DNA of 64,000 bases, taken from the NCBI GenBank assembly GCA_015066115.1, contig SVOZ01000003.1, positions 162,643 through 226,642 of the forward strand, written 5' to 3'. Both the position numbers and the translations under genes were made by a program. Each line of letters opens with the position of its first letter. Position 1 is the first letter of the stretch. The notes under the pieces were generated by a model. The model did no database searches. It saw only the letters and a list, made by a program, of their open reading frames with translations, and was not told the origin of the DNA. This document shows, piece after piece, positions 35,276-43,131 of the stretch. The stretch comes from Oscillospiraceae bacterium (GTDB taxonomy: Bacteria; Bacillota; Clostridia; Oscillospirales; Ruminococcaceae).

Positions 35276-36207
35276 TGTTTAATAAAGAATATAACTTTTT
35301 AAAACACTCAAAGCTCTATTACATTATCTCGTCAGCAATAGTTGTTGTTGCAATTTTAGTAACAGCCATTTTCGGCCTTAATATCGATATCGAGTTTAAA
35401 GGCGGCTCGATCGCAACCTATAGCTTGACCCAAGAGGTAAAAACCGCTGATGTAGAAGCGCTTGTTAAGGACACGATTGGCCACACCGCTAAGGCAAGAA
35501 TCTCTGAAAATAATGTAACAGGTAAGCAGAATGTTGTCATCTCAATTGCAGACGAAATTTCTTCGGAAGAACAAATCAAGCTTACTAATGAAATGACAAA
35601 AAAATTCAAGGCAGAGCTTGTTGAGTCTTCTTCCGTAAATGCTATGAACGGAAGCAGCTTCTTTGTTAAATGCCTTATCGCAGTTATTCTCGCGGCGATA
35701 TTGATGGTTGTGTATATTGCTTTCCGATTTAAGAATATCGGCGGATGGAGCGCCGGCGTAACAGCAGTTTTGGCCTTAGTTCACGACCTTATCGTTACCT
35801 TTGCAGTGTATGCCATCTTCCGCATTGAGATCGGCGGAAACTTTATGGCAGTTATGCTCACAATCCTCGGTTATTCAATCAACGATACCATCGTTGTTTT
35901 TGACCGTGTTCGTGAAAATAAGGATAACTTTGGCAGAAAAATGTCTATCGCAGAGAATGTTAACACAAGCTTAAATCAGAGCTTGCAGCGTGCTATCAAC
36001 ACAACCGCTACAACTCTTATTGCACTCACAGTTGTTATTGTAGTTTCGCTTATTTACAACATTACTTCAATGTTCGCTTTCATTTTCCCCATGGCAGTAG
36101 GCCTTGTTTCTGGTGTTTACTCGTCAATGCTCCTCGCTCCTTGCGTTTGGGTAGAGTGGCAGCAAAAGCTTGAATCCAAAAATAAAATCAGAATAAAGCG
36201 TAAATAA
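35275..36207 (+). CDS. secF: protein translocase subunit SecF
   Basis: Partner of SecD in the translocon-associated RND-type complex. Features are DIEFKGGS (about residues 38-45), an extracytoplasmic loop, then helices with GYSINDTIVVFDRVREN (about 201-217), the SecF signature. It is 310 residues and directly coupled to secD by a one-base overlap. It is followed by a strong terminator. Confidence 0.95.
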   Translation: MFNKEYNFLKHSKLYYIISSAIVVVAILVTAIFGLNIDIEFKGGSIATYSLTQEVKTADVEALVKDTIGHTAKARISENNVTGKQNVVISIADEISSEEQIKLTNEMTKKFKAELVESSSVNAMNGSSFFVKCLIAVILAAILMVVYIAFRFKNIGGWSAGVTAVLALVHDLIVTFAVYAIFRIEIGGNFMAVMLTILGYSINDTIVVFDRVRENKDNFGRKMSIAENVNTSLNQSLQRAINTTATTLIALTVVIVVSLIYNITSMFAFIFPMAVGLVSGVYSSMLLAPCVWVEWQQKLESKNKIRIKRK

Positions 36208-36216
36208 AACAAAAAA

Positions 36217-36252
36217 TAGCCTCCCCGATTTTTCGGGGAGGCTTAATTTTTT
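36217..36252. terminator. bidirectional terminator secF / ackA
   Basis: A stem GCCTCCCCG with a short T-rich loop and its complement, flanked by A and T runs, separates the convergent genes. Confidence 0.9.
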
Positions 36253-36256
36253 TGTT

Positions 36257-37453
36257 TTATTTTACAAGCTCTAATGTATCTCTTGCGATCATAAGCTCTT
36301 CGTTAGTGGGAATAACCAGCATCTTAACGGTTGCATCGGCGGCAGAAATGTCGTTCTCGTCGCTTGTGCGCTTTGCCTTCTGGTTGAGCTCCTCGTCGAT
36401 CTTAACGCCGAGGAAAGCGAGCTTTTCTGCAACTCTTGAGCGATACTGAGGATTGTTCTCGCCGATACCGCCTGTGAAGATAACAGCATCAACTCCGCCC
36501 ATCGCAGCGGCAAATCCGCCGATGTACTTGGTAAGCTGGTGGCAGAGCATATTTTCGATAAGCTGATATCTCTTGTTGCCGTTTCTTGCGCCTTCTTCAA
36601 TGTCACGGTTGTCGCTGGTGACCTGAGAAACGCCGAGAATACCGGACTTTTTGTTGATCATTGTGTCAATGTCCTTGGGAGACATATTCTCTTTCTCCAT
36701 AAGTAAGGGGAGAATAGCAGGGTCAATGCTTCCTGCACGGGTGCCCATCATAATGCCTTCGGCAGGGGTAAGACCCATTGTAGTGTCGTAGCACTTGCCG
36801 TTTACAACAGCAGAGATGGAAGAACCGTTTCCAAGATGGCAGGTAACTATCTTGATATCCTCTTTGCCGAGCATAGCAGCAGCACGCTGGCTAACATATC
36901 TGTGAGAGGTTCCGTGGAAGCCGTATCTGCGGATCTTGTATTTCTCATAGTACTCATAGGGAAGAGCATACATATAAGCATAGTCGGGCATTGTCTGATG
37001 GAAGCCTGTGTCAAAAACAGCAACCTGGGGAACATCGCCCATGATCTCTTCGCAAGCTCTGATACCTGTAAGGTTGTGAGGATTGTGAAGAGGTCCAAGC
37101 TCGCAGCACTCTTCGATAGCTGCGATAACATCATCATTGATTATAACAGAGCCGGAGAATTTCTCTCCGCCGTGAAGAACGCGGTGTCCAACAGCAGAGA
37201 TCTCATCCATCGACTTAATAACACCGTGCTCGGGGTGTACAAGCGCGTCTGTTACAAGACGGATAGCTTCGGCGTGGTTAGCCATCTGAACCTCGACCTT
37301 GTAAACATCCTTGCCGTGAGGCTGATGCTTAAAGTTGCCGCCCGCGATACCGATTCTGTCGCAAAGACCTTTTGCAAGAACAAGCTCGTTTTCCATATCA
37401 ATAAGCTGATATTTAATAGAAGAGCTGCCTGCGTTGATAACAAGAATTTTCAT
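36257..37453 (-). CDS. ackA: acetate kinase
   Basis: Converts acetyl phosphate and ADP to acetate and ATP, the energy-yielding last step of acetate fermentation. LVINAGSSSIKYQL (residues 3-16), HRVLHGGEKF, FDTGFHQTMP and the C-terminal FTGGIGEN are all present, and the 398-residue length is normal. It is monocistronic. No phosphotransacetylase (pta) gene is in the window, although the two are neighbours in many Clostridia. Confidence 0.97.
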   Translation of the reverse strand: MKILVINAGSSSIKYQLIDMENELVLAKGLCDRIGIAGGNFKHQPHGKDVYKVEVQMANHAEAIRLVTDALVHPEHGVIKSMDEISAVGHRVLHGGEKFSGSVIINDDVIAAIEECCELGPLHNPHNLTGIRACEEIMGDVPQVAVFDTGFHQTMPDYAYMYALPYEYYEKYKIRRYGFHGTSHRYVSQRAAAMLGKEDIKIVTCHLGNGSSISAVVNGKCYDTTMGLTPAEGIMMGTRAGSIDPAILPLLMEKENMSPKDIDTMINKKSGILGVSQVTSDNRDIEEGARNGNKRYQLIENMLCHQLTKYIGGFAAAMGGVDAVIFTGGIGENNPQYRSRVAEKLAFLGVKIDEELNQKAKRTSDENDISAADATVKMLVIPTNEELMIARDTLELVK

Positions 37454-37492
37454 AAATAAACCTACCTTTTTATGTATTTATCAAACAATTAG

Positions 37493-37521
37493 ATTATATA
37501 ACATAATTGTATAAATTGCAA
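37493..37521 (-). promoter_or_regulatory. promoter of ackA
   Basis: On the minus strand TTGCAA (37516-37521), a 17-nt spacer and TATAAT (37493-37498). Confidence 0.75.
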
Positions 37522-37563
37522 ATTATTTTTGTAAATAATTGAAATAAATAGATAGTTTTCGCC

Positions 37564-37592
37564 TTTACTTTTTAATTTTTAAGTGTTATACT
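37564..37592 (+). promoter_or_regulatory. promoter of the SulP transporter gene
   Basis: TTTACT (37564-37569), a 17-nt spacer and TATACT (37587-37592) with extended -10 TGt. Confidence 0.7.
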
Positions 37593-37642
37593 TGTTTTCG
37601 GCTTAGTTTTTAGGCAAACCTACCCCAAAAGGAGAAACAATT

Positions 37643-38923
37643 TTGAAAAGCTTTTATTTAAAACCAAAGCTGTTTTCAGCTTTAAAAAATTATTCTAAAG
37701 AGCAGTTTGTAAAGGACCTTATAGCAGGCGTTATTGTTGCTATTATCGCCCTTCCGCTTTCAATCGCTCTGGCGCTCGCTTCAGGTGTTGAGCCTGCCTG
37801 CGGAATTTACACAGCCATTGCGGCAGGATTTTTTGTTTCGCTTCTCGGCGGAAGCCGCGTTCAAATAGCAGGCCCAACCGCCGCTTTTGCAACCATCGTT
37901 GCAGGCATTGTGGCCACGCAGGGAATGGATGGTCTTTTTATCGCCACGATTATGGCAGGCATTTTGCTTATTTTAATGGGTGTGTTTAAGCTCGGCTCGC
38001 TTATAAGATTTATTCCCAATACAATTACAACAGGCTTTACGGCGGGAATTGCTGTAACTATTTTTATAGGTCAGATAAAGGATTTTCTTGGCCTTACATA
38101 TGGTAGCGGAGTAAAGCCTGTTGAAACAATTGAAAAAATCGAGGCAAATATCGGTGCAATCGGCTCTTTTTCCTGGCAGGCGCTTGTTGTCGGCTTGGTT
38201 TGCCTTGCAATTCTTATTTTCTATCCAAAAATTGAAAAGAAAATTCCGCCTTCGCTTATCGCCGTTGTGGTCGGAGCGCTTATGGTTGCCTTTATCCCGT
38301 CCTTTGACAGCGGAGTTTACACCATCGGCGACCTTTACACCATCCCAACAGGGCTTCCCAAAATGGACTTTGCCTCGATGGATCTCAGCCTTGAAAAAAT
38401 GCTTGCAGTGCTCCCAAATGCATTTACCATTGCAATTTTGGCAGGCATTGAGTCGCTTTTGTCATGCGTTGTTGCCGATAGTATGATAGACTCAAAGCAT
38501 AACTCGAATGCCGAGCTTGCGGCGCAGGGAGTGGCCAATATAGCGTCTGTGCTTTTCGGCGGAATTCCTGCCACAGGCGCCATTGCAAGAACAGCAGCAA
38601 ACATCAAAAACGGCGGAAGAACCCCGATTGCAGGTATGGTTCATTCGGTGGTTTTGCTTCTTGTCCTGCTTTTCTTAATGCCTTATGCAAGCCTTATTCC
38701 TATGCCTGCCATTGCCGCAATTTTGTTTGTTGTTGCCTATAATATGAGCGAATGGCGTAAATTTAAAAACATTTGCAAAACCGCTCCTGCAATTGATATA
38801 ATAATTATGGTAACTACCTTTGTGCTTACGGTGGTCTTTGACCTTGTTGTTGCAATAGTCGTTGGAATGCTCATTGTTTGCGCAGTTAATTTAATTAAGA
38901 AGCTTTGGAGGAAAGATAAATGA
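37643..38923 (+). CDS. SulP/SLC26 family anion transporter lacking a STAS domain
   Basis: A membrane transporter of 426 residues with the SulP core: LIAGVIVAIIALPLSIALALASGVEP (about residues 26-51) and GGSRVQIAGPTAAFATI (about 69-85), about 12-14 membrane segments. Members carry sulfate, bicarbonate or other anions. The usual cytosolic STAS domain is absent; the protein ends shortly after the last helix in a basic stretch. Start TTG at 37643 after AAAAGGAG. The next gene, a lipoprotein, overlaps it by 4 nt. Substrate unknown. Confidence 0.88.
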   Translation: MKSFYLKPKLFSALKNYSKEQFVKDLIAGVIVAIIALPLSIALALASGVEPACGIYTAIAAGFFVSLLGGSRVQIAGPTAAFATIVAGIVATQGMDGLFIATIMAGILLILMGVFKLGSLIRFIPNTITTGFTAGIAVTIFIGQIKDFLGLTYGSGVKPVETIEKIEANIGAIGSFSWQALVVGLVCLAILIFYPKIEKKIPPSLIAVVVGALMVAFIPSFDSGVYTIGDLYTIPTGLPKMDFASMDLSLEKMLAVLPNAFTIAILAGIESLLSCVVADSMIDSKHNSNAELAAQGVANIASVLFGGIPATGAIARTAANIKNGGRTPIAGMVHSVVLLLVLLFLMPYASLIPMPAIAAILFVVAYNMSEWRKFKNICKTAPAIDIIIMVTTFVLTVVFDLVVAIVVGMLIVCAVNLIKKLWRKDK

Positions 38924-39453
38924 AATTAAAGGCTCTGATGATGCTCTTTGCACTTGTTTGTTGCCTTACATCCTGCAAAACAAATACGCACACAGCCGCC
39001 TCCTCTCAAACGGCTCAAAATGAATCCTCAGAGATGACTTCTTTTGAAACTAACAGCGTTCTTGCAAACGAGCTTGTGGCGGCTCTGAAAGAAAAAAAGG
39101 CCACAAATTTAAGCTTTTATTACGTAAAGGATACAACTGCCAATTTCTCGGGCTATAAACCGCTTAATGACTTTAAAAGATATGGAAAATTAAAATCCTT
39201 TAAAGAATTGACCGCTCCGGAAGATATAGAAAATTTCAGAAACAGCCTTGATATAGATAGCTGGCAGGAAAAAATGCCCAGTAAGAGAGCCTTCCCCGAA
39301 TTGATAGTCTATTTTGGAACTGATATCCATATTAATCTTGAAGGTAATTGGCAGGGAAATAGCTATATTTCAATCAACTCGCCCGAGGGCAGAGCGTTTT
39401 ACCTTGTGTCTAAACAAGTTTATGAATATGTTTTATCGTTTTATAGTAAATAA
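38920..39453 (+). CDS. predicted lipoprotein coupled to the SulP gene
   Basis: A 177-residue protein with a lipoprotein signal peptide: MKLK, a hydrophobic core and the lipobox LTSC with the lipidated Cys20. A Ser/Thr/Gln-rich linker follows, then a globular domain of about 130 residues that I do not recognise. The start overlaps the SulP stop (ATGA), so translation is coupled. A role with the transporter, for example as a surface accessory, is possible but unsupported by homology. Confidence 0.75.
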   Translation: MKLKALMMLFALVCCLTSCKTNTHTAASSQTAQNESSEMTSFETNSVLANELVAALKEKKATNLSFYYVKDTTANFSGYKPLNDFKRYGKLKSFKELTAPEDIENFRNSLDIDSWQEKMPSKRAFPELIVYFGTDIHINLEGNWQGNSYISINSPEGRAFYLVSKQVYEYVLSFYSK

Positions 39454-39486
39454 GAAAGCGGCAGTTTTTAAAACTGCCGCTTTCTT
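39453..39486. terminator. bidirectional terminator
   Basis: A long perfect stem (AAGAAAGCGGCAGTTTT and its complement) separates two convergent lipoprotein genes. Confidence 0.9.
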
Positions 39487-39920
39487 TATTTGTTCTTAGT
39501 GTAAAGAGTTTCTATGTAGCTTTCGAGCTTAAAATCATCCGCCAATTGATATAGCGTTTTGTCAGAAAAATCCCATTTTTTGCAGGTGTAGAAAATGCCC
39601 TTGTAATCGGATGCACAAAGATAAAGCAGGCTTCCGTCAGAAAGATGGAAGGTGACGATAGGGCAGCTTTCAAAGGTTACAAATTCGTCCTCGGTGTGCT
39701 TTTCGGCGCTGTTTACTATCTCAATAAGCGCCTCAATTTCATCAAAATCGTCAATTTTGAGCGGCTCGGTGTAGGAAAGCTCACCCGTTTCTTCGCTGTT
39801 GTCAACCTCAATTTCAATAAATGCCGTTTTAGGAATAATGGCCGTTTTCTCGTCACCGCAGGATGCAAAAAGACAAATAGCCGAGAGCATAGATAAGGCT
39901 ATCGCAAAAAGCTTTTTCAT
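39486..39920 (-). CDS. predicted lipoprotein, unknown function
   Basis: A 144-residue protein with a signal peptide and lipobox LFASC (Cys21). The mature part is acidic, with a segment TFHLSDGSLLYLCASDYKG that looks like a beta-sheet domain. No family recognised. Start follows AGAGGTG. The gene is one of several small unknown genes in the 39-42 kb accessory stretch. Confidence 0.7.
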   Translation of the reverse strand: MKKLFAIALSMLSAICLFASCGDEKTAIIPKTAFIEIEVDNSEETGELSYTEPLKIDDFDEIEALIEIVNSAEKHTEDEFVTFESCPIVTFHLSDGSLLYLCASDYKGIFYTCKKWDFSDKTLYQLADDFKLESYIETLYTKNK

Positions 39921-39953
39921 TTTTCACCTCTGCCATTCTTCTTTGTTTTCAGC

Positions 39954-40772
39954 CTAAAGAACGTTTAAATAGCTTGAATATGGAGTCTGCTTTAACAGCT
40001 CGCGCGCCTCGTTTACGGAGGCAAGCTTGTTTCCGTTTGCTATAACAAAAATAAGTTTGTCTTTTGCTTTTTCTATGTCACCCAGCTTAAGATATGTTCT
40101 TGCGTAGAGAAGAGCATTATGTACATCGGGTCTTAGAGTAGTTTTAGGAATTTTTTCTAATGTTGCAATGGTCTCATTGTAGTTTTCGTTTCTATAATAA
40201 TATAAAGCAGTTGAAGACAAAAAAGGATTTTCCATTAGCTTTGTCAGTTTTTTATTCTTAACATTGTTATAAAGCAGAGTTAAATTATTATAAGCCTCGT
40301 CAGCAAGGACATATTCATTGATGGCGGTATACAGCGATGATAGGTTATGGTAGTATACACATTTAAATTGCGGATGAATCTTTTCTTGCTTTTCAATTTT
40401 AAGAGCTTTTATTGTTTCAATTGCCTGTTCTGCTTTACCCATTTCTTGCAAGGCTACACAGTGATTAAAGGTAAATAATAGTTTAGCAGATTTGTTGTTT
40501 TTACATCCAAGTAAAAACTCAGTAATCTCATATAAAGGCATAGGATCGCAATAGTTGTCGAGCATTTTAATTGCTGCGTTATGTGGCTTTAATTGACAGT
40601 TGTTAATATGTAAAATTATAATTAGTGAAGAAAGAATAACCACCAACACCACAAAGGGTATGCTCGGAACTAAAAATAAGATCCATAATACTTCAACTGC
40701 CCACACAATTGCCGCATAAAGAAGCGTTGCAAGCATTTTGTGCTTTGCTATAAATTTTTGGTATTTGTTCAT
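39954..40772 (-). CDS. membrane protein with TPR-like helical repeats
   Basis: A 272-residue protein with two N-terminal hydrophobic segments (about residues 15-32 and 35-55). A helical cytosolic region follows with TPR-like units, for example HCVALQEMGKAEQAIETIKAL and ALLYARTYLKLGDIEKAKDKL. TPR units mediate protein contacts; no catalytic domain is seen. ATG at 40772 after AGGCGGTG is the best start; the longer frame overlaps the neighbouring stop codon. Lower-GC composition than surrounding genes suggests an accessory gene. Confidence 0.65.
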   Translation of the reverse strand: MNKYQKFIAKHKMLATLLYAAIVWAVEVLWILFLVPSIPFVVLVVILSSLIIILHINNCQLKPHNAAIKMLDNYCDPMPLYEITEFLLGCKNNKSAKLLFTFNHCVALQEMGKAEQAIETIKALKIEKQEKIHPQFKCVYYHNLSSLYTAINEYVLADEAYNNLTLLYNNVKNKKLTKLMENPFLSSTALYYYRNENYNETIATLEKIPKTTLRPDVHNALLYARTYLKLGDIEKAKDKLIFVIANGNKLASVNEARELLKQTPYSSYLNVL

Positions 40773-40792
40773 AAAATCACCGCCTAAAAACA

Positions 40793-41017
40793 CTAATCAG
40801 AAAAGTTTGAAAATAAGATGTCTAACTCGGTTTGGTCAAAAATCTCGCCTTGACTGATAAATTTTTCAACTTCAATATGACCATCATCAAAAAATTCAAC
40901 TTCCCAGCGCTCACCGGGAACGGCTATTTCAACAAGAATGCTGTCCCTTACCTTTGAAAGCTTGTAAAAGGTCTTGTTTTCTTCAAGTTTATTTAAAAAA
41001 TCAATTAGATTTTTCAT
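40793..41017 (-). CDS. small acidic protein, unknown function
   Basis: A 74-residue acidic protein that begins MKNLIDFLNKLEENKTFYKLSKVRDS and contains VPGERWEVEFFDDGHIEVEKF. Its compact alpha-then-beta pattern looks like the small proteins found beside clostridial polymorphic-toxin or immunity loci, but no toxin gene is present, so the comparison is weak. ATG at 41017 follows an AAAGGCGGG site. It lies 21 nt upstream of the TPR-like gene. Confidence 0.55.
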   Translation of the reverse strand: MKNLIDFLNKLEENKTFYKLSKVRDSILVEIAVPGERWEVEFFDDGHIEVEKFISQGEIFDQTELDILFSNFSD

Positions 41018-41089
41018 AAACAGCACCCGCCTTTTAACTAATTATAGCATAGCAAGATTAAAAGGGCAATAGCAGAGAAAAGTAAAAGT

Positions 41090-41305
41090 GAAATCGCTCG
41101 TTATGCTCGCGATGGAATCCAAGCGTTGCTCGGATGAAATCTGCTTTGCAGATGAAATTAAATCCGTCCTTCTCCCGATGAAGTCGGATTTCATCACGAA
41201 GTGATTTCATCCCACGAAAGTGGGATTTATCCCGTCCGATAGGACGGATTTAGTTGAAAAGGAACACCCTTTGTCGGTAGACAAAAGGTGTTCCTTTTCT
41301 GCGAA
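41090..41305 (-). repeat. hairpin array A
   Basis: An array of short perfect hairpins joined by linkers of the ATTTCATC/GATGAAAT type. Stems are ATCTGC-ttt-GCAGAT (41139-41153), ATCAC-gaa-GTGAT (41193-41205), ATCCCAC-gaaa-GTGGGAT (41209-41226) and CCGTCC-gata-GGACGG (41232-41247). AAATCCGTCC (41160-41169) is also complementary to GGACGGATTT (41242-41251), an alternative long-range pairing. The array ends in a 19-bp hairpin with one mismatch and loop GGTA (41257-41298). It fills most of the 355-bp gap between two minus-strand genes; no protein gene is seen. The strand is nominal. Confidence 0.75.
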
Positions 41306-41372
41306 AGAGCGACTAAAAGTAGTATACATAGAAAAAGAAACACAAAAAGTACACCAGCAAATAGTGAAAAAA

Positions 41373-41744
41373 TCAATTAAACTCCGCATTTCGTAAAGGG
41401 CGCAGTTCTTTTTCTCCACAAGACGAGGAGATGATTTTGTAATATTCTTCCTCGGACAATAAACTATTATTGATTGAAAAAGACGAATACATTTCCTGCA
41501 CATCACCATCCGGTTCAAAAGCAAGAAAACAGTCAACAGCTTCAATGTTTAGGGTTTTAACTGTATCACCTTTTGGATTTTTGTATCTACAAACAGCATT
41601 TTTCATATAGAGCTCTGCTTTTTCATAGGCATCATCAAAGGAATCAGCTTCAACTCTCAAAATCAGTTCTTCATAATACCGTTGATCATTTTCACCGACA
41701 GTATGTATATGAATAACCTTCACACCATATATCATATTGCTCAC
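41373..41744 (-). CDS. small protein, possibly DUF4288-like
   Basis: A 123-residue soluble protein. The segment YYEELILRVEADSFDDAYEKAELYMKN followed by NIEAVDCFLAFE resembles DUF4288-type proteins, which are small, often isolated and of unknown role. It sits between two hairpin arrays of the same architecture, in an AT-rich accessory stretch next to tRNA-Leu. No convincing ribosome site beyond a weak G-rich stretch is seen. The start could be the internal Met at residue 4. Confidence 0.55.
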   Translation of the reverse strand: MSNMIYGVKVIHIHTVGENDQRYYEELILRVEADSFDDAYEKAELYMKNAVCRYKNPKGDTVKTLNIEAVDCFLAFEPDGDVQEMYSSFSINNSLLSEEEYYKIISSSCGEKELRPLRNAEFN

Positions 41745-41791
41745 CGCCCTTTTATTGTATTATACCATAAAATGTCCCACTTTTCAATGAT

Positions 41792-42003
41792 ATATTGCTT
41801 ACGCAATATGATATACGGCGTTGGCAAACAAGTGATAAGTGATGCAGCTATGCTGTGGTAGGTGATGCGATGCGTTCCGCTCACGCGCCGAAGGCGTGCA
41901 TCACAGGCGGCGCCTGCATCACGCACAAAGTGCGCATCACGTTCCAAAGGAACGCATCACTCAAAAAAGCCTCTTTTGTCTGATAGACAAAAGAGGTTTT
42001 TTT
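41792..42003 (-). repeat. hairpin array B
   Basis: Four exact GCATCAC linkers (41898, 41916, 41934, 41954) separate perfect mini-hairpins AGGCG-g-CGCCT, GCAC-aaa-GTGC and GTTCC-aaa-GGAAC. Upstream units include ATATTGC-ttac-GCAATAT (41792-41809), CAGC-tat-GCTG (41845-41855) and a CACGC/GCGTG stem (41882-41898). GATGCGTTCC (41869-41878) is complementary to GGAACGCATC (41949-41958), repeating the long-range pairing seen in array A. A final 11-bp hairpin CCTCTTTTGTC / GACAAAAGAGG (41970-41996) with a T-run abuts tRNA-Leu. The strand is nominal. Confidence 0.8.
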
Positions 42004-42005
42004 GC

Positions 42006-42092
42006 TGGTGCCGGTGGCGGGGGTCGAACCCGCACGGTATCGCTACCACCGGATTTTGAGTCCGGCACGTCTGCCAATTCCATCACACCGGC
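42006..42092 (-). tRNA. tRNA-Leu (anticodon CAA)
   Basis: The minus strand gives an 87-nt class II tRNA with acceptor GCCGGTG pairing CACCGGC, D-arm, anticodon stem CCGGA/TCCGG with loop CTCAAAA (anticodon CAA, reads TTG), a variable arm, T-arm GGTTCGACCCC and an encoded CCA end. It is followed directly by array B. Confidence 0.97.
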
Positions 42093-42181
42093 AAATATTT
42101 TTGTTACCAAGATATTATATAACAAACTTATCTAAATTGCAAGAGTAAATTTGCCCCTCTTAAAAAAATAAAGGTTTCTGC

Positions 42182-42210
42182 TTGTCTTTTTGAAAGAAAA
42201 ATGGTATATT
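42182..42210 (+). promoter_or_regulatory. promoter of tmk
   Basis: TTGTCT (42182-42187), a 17-nt spacer and TATATT (42205-42210) with extended -10 TGg. Confidence 0.6.
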
Positions 42211-42240
42211 AGTTTTATAAATGTTATTCGGAGGATGGTT

Positions 42241-42879
42241 ATGGCAGAAAAAATCGCCGCAAAGCCTCGTTTTATTGCTTTTGAGGGGCTTGACGGAAGC
42301 GGAAAAAGCACCCACGCAAAGCTGTTCTGCAATAGATTAAATGAGCTTTCAGTTCCTTGCGTTTTTAATTTTGAGCCAACAGACCAAACTATAGGAAGGC
42401 TGATTAGGCAAATTCTTTCTGGAGAGAAAAAGGCAGACCCCAGAACAGTTGCTCTGCTTTTTGCCGCAGATAGAATTGAGCATATCACAGGCGAAAACGG
42501 AATACTCGAAAACCTAAAAAACGGCATTTCTGTTGTGAGCGACAGATATTATTTTTCTTCCTACGCCTATCAGACAACCGCCATGCCGCTTGAGTGGGTA
42601 ATGAGCCTTAACAGTCAGGCAAAGGAGATAGCAAAGCCCGATTGCCACATTTTCATTGATATTTCGCCAGAGACCTGCCTTGAAAGAATTTATAAAGACA
42701 GAAAAACCACCTCGGATATTTTTGAAAACAAAAAGAGCCTCACGGCCGCAAGAGATAACTTTATGCGTATTTTTGAAATGACCGCAAAGGATGAAAAGGT
42801 CATCATCATTGACGGAAACGATGAGATCGAGGCTGTTTCAAAAAAGGTTTTCGATAGCTTAAAACCCCTCTTTTTCTAA
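42241..42879 (+). CDS. tmk: thymidylate kinase
   Basis: Phosphorylates dTMP to dTDP for DNA synthesis. P-loop FEGLDGSGKSTHAK (about residues 12-25), the DR(Y/F) motif in VVSDRYYFSSYAYQ and the lid region near residues 138-150 (RIYKDRKTTSD) are present. At 212 residues the length is normal. ATG at 42241 with GGAGG six bases upstream is preferred to an ATG at 42235 that abuts that site. It is monocistronic between tRNA-Leu and a terminator. Confidence 0.9.
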   Translation: MAEKIAAKPRFIAFEGLDGSGKSTHAKLFCNRLNELSVPCVFNFEPTDQTIGRLIRQILSGEKKADPRTVALLFAADRIEHITGENGILENLKNGISVVSDRYYFSSYAYQTTAMPLEWVMSLNSQAKEIAKPDCHIFIDISPETCLERIYKDRKTTSDIFENKKSLTAARDNFMRIFEMTAKDEKVIIIDGNDEIEAVSKKVFDSLKPLFF

Positions 42880-42884
42880 AAAAT

Positions 42885-42909
42885 AAAAACGCCCTTACGG
42901 GCGTTTTTT
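42885..42909. terminator. bidirectional terminator tmk / DUF3006 gene
   Basis: Stem AAAACGCCC-ttac-GGGCGTTTT with flanking A and T runs. Confidence 0.88.
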
Positions 42910-43128
42910 GTTTGCCTTGTCAAATAGCGAGCGGTGAAGCGAAACAGCTTTTTGCTTTCTTAAAGCGGTTTCGCCCTCGTCAAAAAAAAATCTGACGCCA
43001 TCGGCGCTTGTAAATACATCGCCAATCTTAGCCGAGCCAAGCTCGGCTTTTAAAATGCTTACGCTTGTCTTGTCATCGGCGATTAAAACTGCGTGATCGC
43101 CCTCTGTGCGCTCAAAAACATAAAACAT
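42895..43128 (-). CDS. DUF3006 domain protein
   Basis: A 77-residue protein of the DUF3006 type: FERTEGDHAVLIADD at the start, a small beta-barrel, and a basic tail. DUF3006 genes commonly sit next to or fused with ComEC-related metallo-beta-lactamase proteins, as here, where the hydrolase gene ends 3 nt upstream. Its C-terminus overlaps the terminator stem. Function unknown; probably an accessory of the hydrolase. Confidence 0.8.
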   Translation of the reverse strand: MFYVFERTEGDHAVLIADDKTSVSILKAELGSAKIGDVFTSADGVRFFFDEGETALRKQKAVSLHRSLFDKANKKRP

Positions 43129-43131
43129 AGT

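Noticed and set aside
40793..41017. Immunity protein of a toxin system
   Set aside because: The resemblance is only general and no toxin or secretion gene lies nearby.
41207..41545. Minus-strand open frame running from array A into the DUF4288-like gene
   Set aside because: Half of it is hairpin-array sequence and half is an alternate frame of the better-supported gene.
41898..41960. CRISPR array
   Set aside because: The repeated unit is only 7 bp, the spacers are 11-13 bp and self-complementary, and no cas genes are near.
42006..42092. tRNA-Leu as an attachment site of an island
   Set aside because: No integrase gene and no duplicated tRNA 3' end are seen in the flanking 2 kb.
41862..42135. 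Plus-strand open frames through array B and tRNA-Leu
   Set aside because: They consist of array repeats and the antisense of a tRNA.
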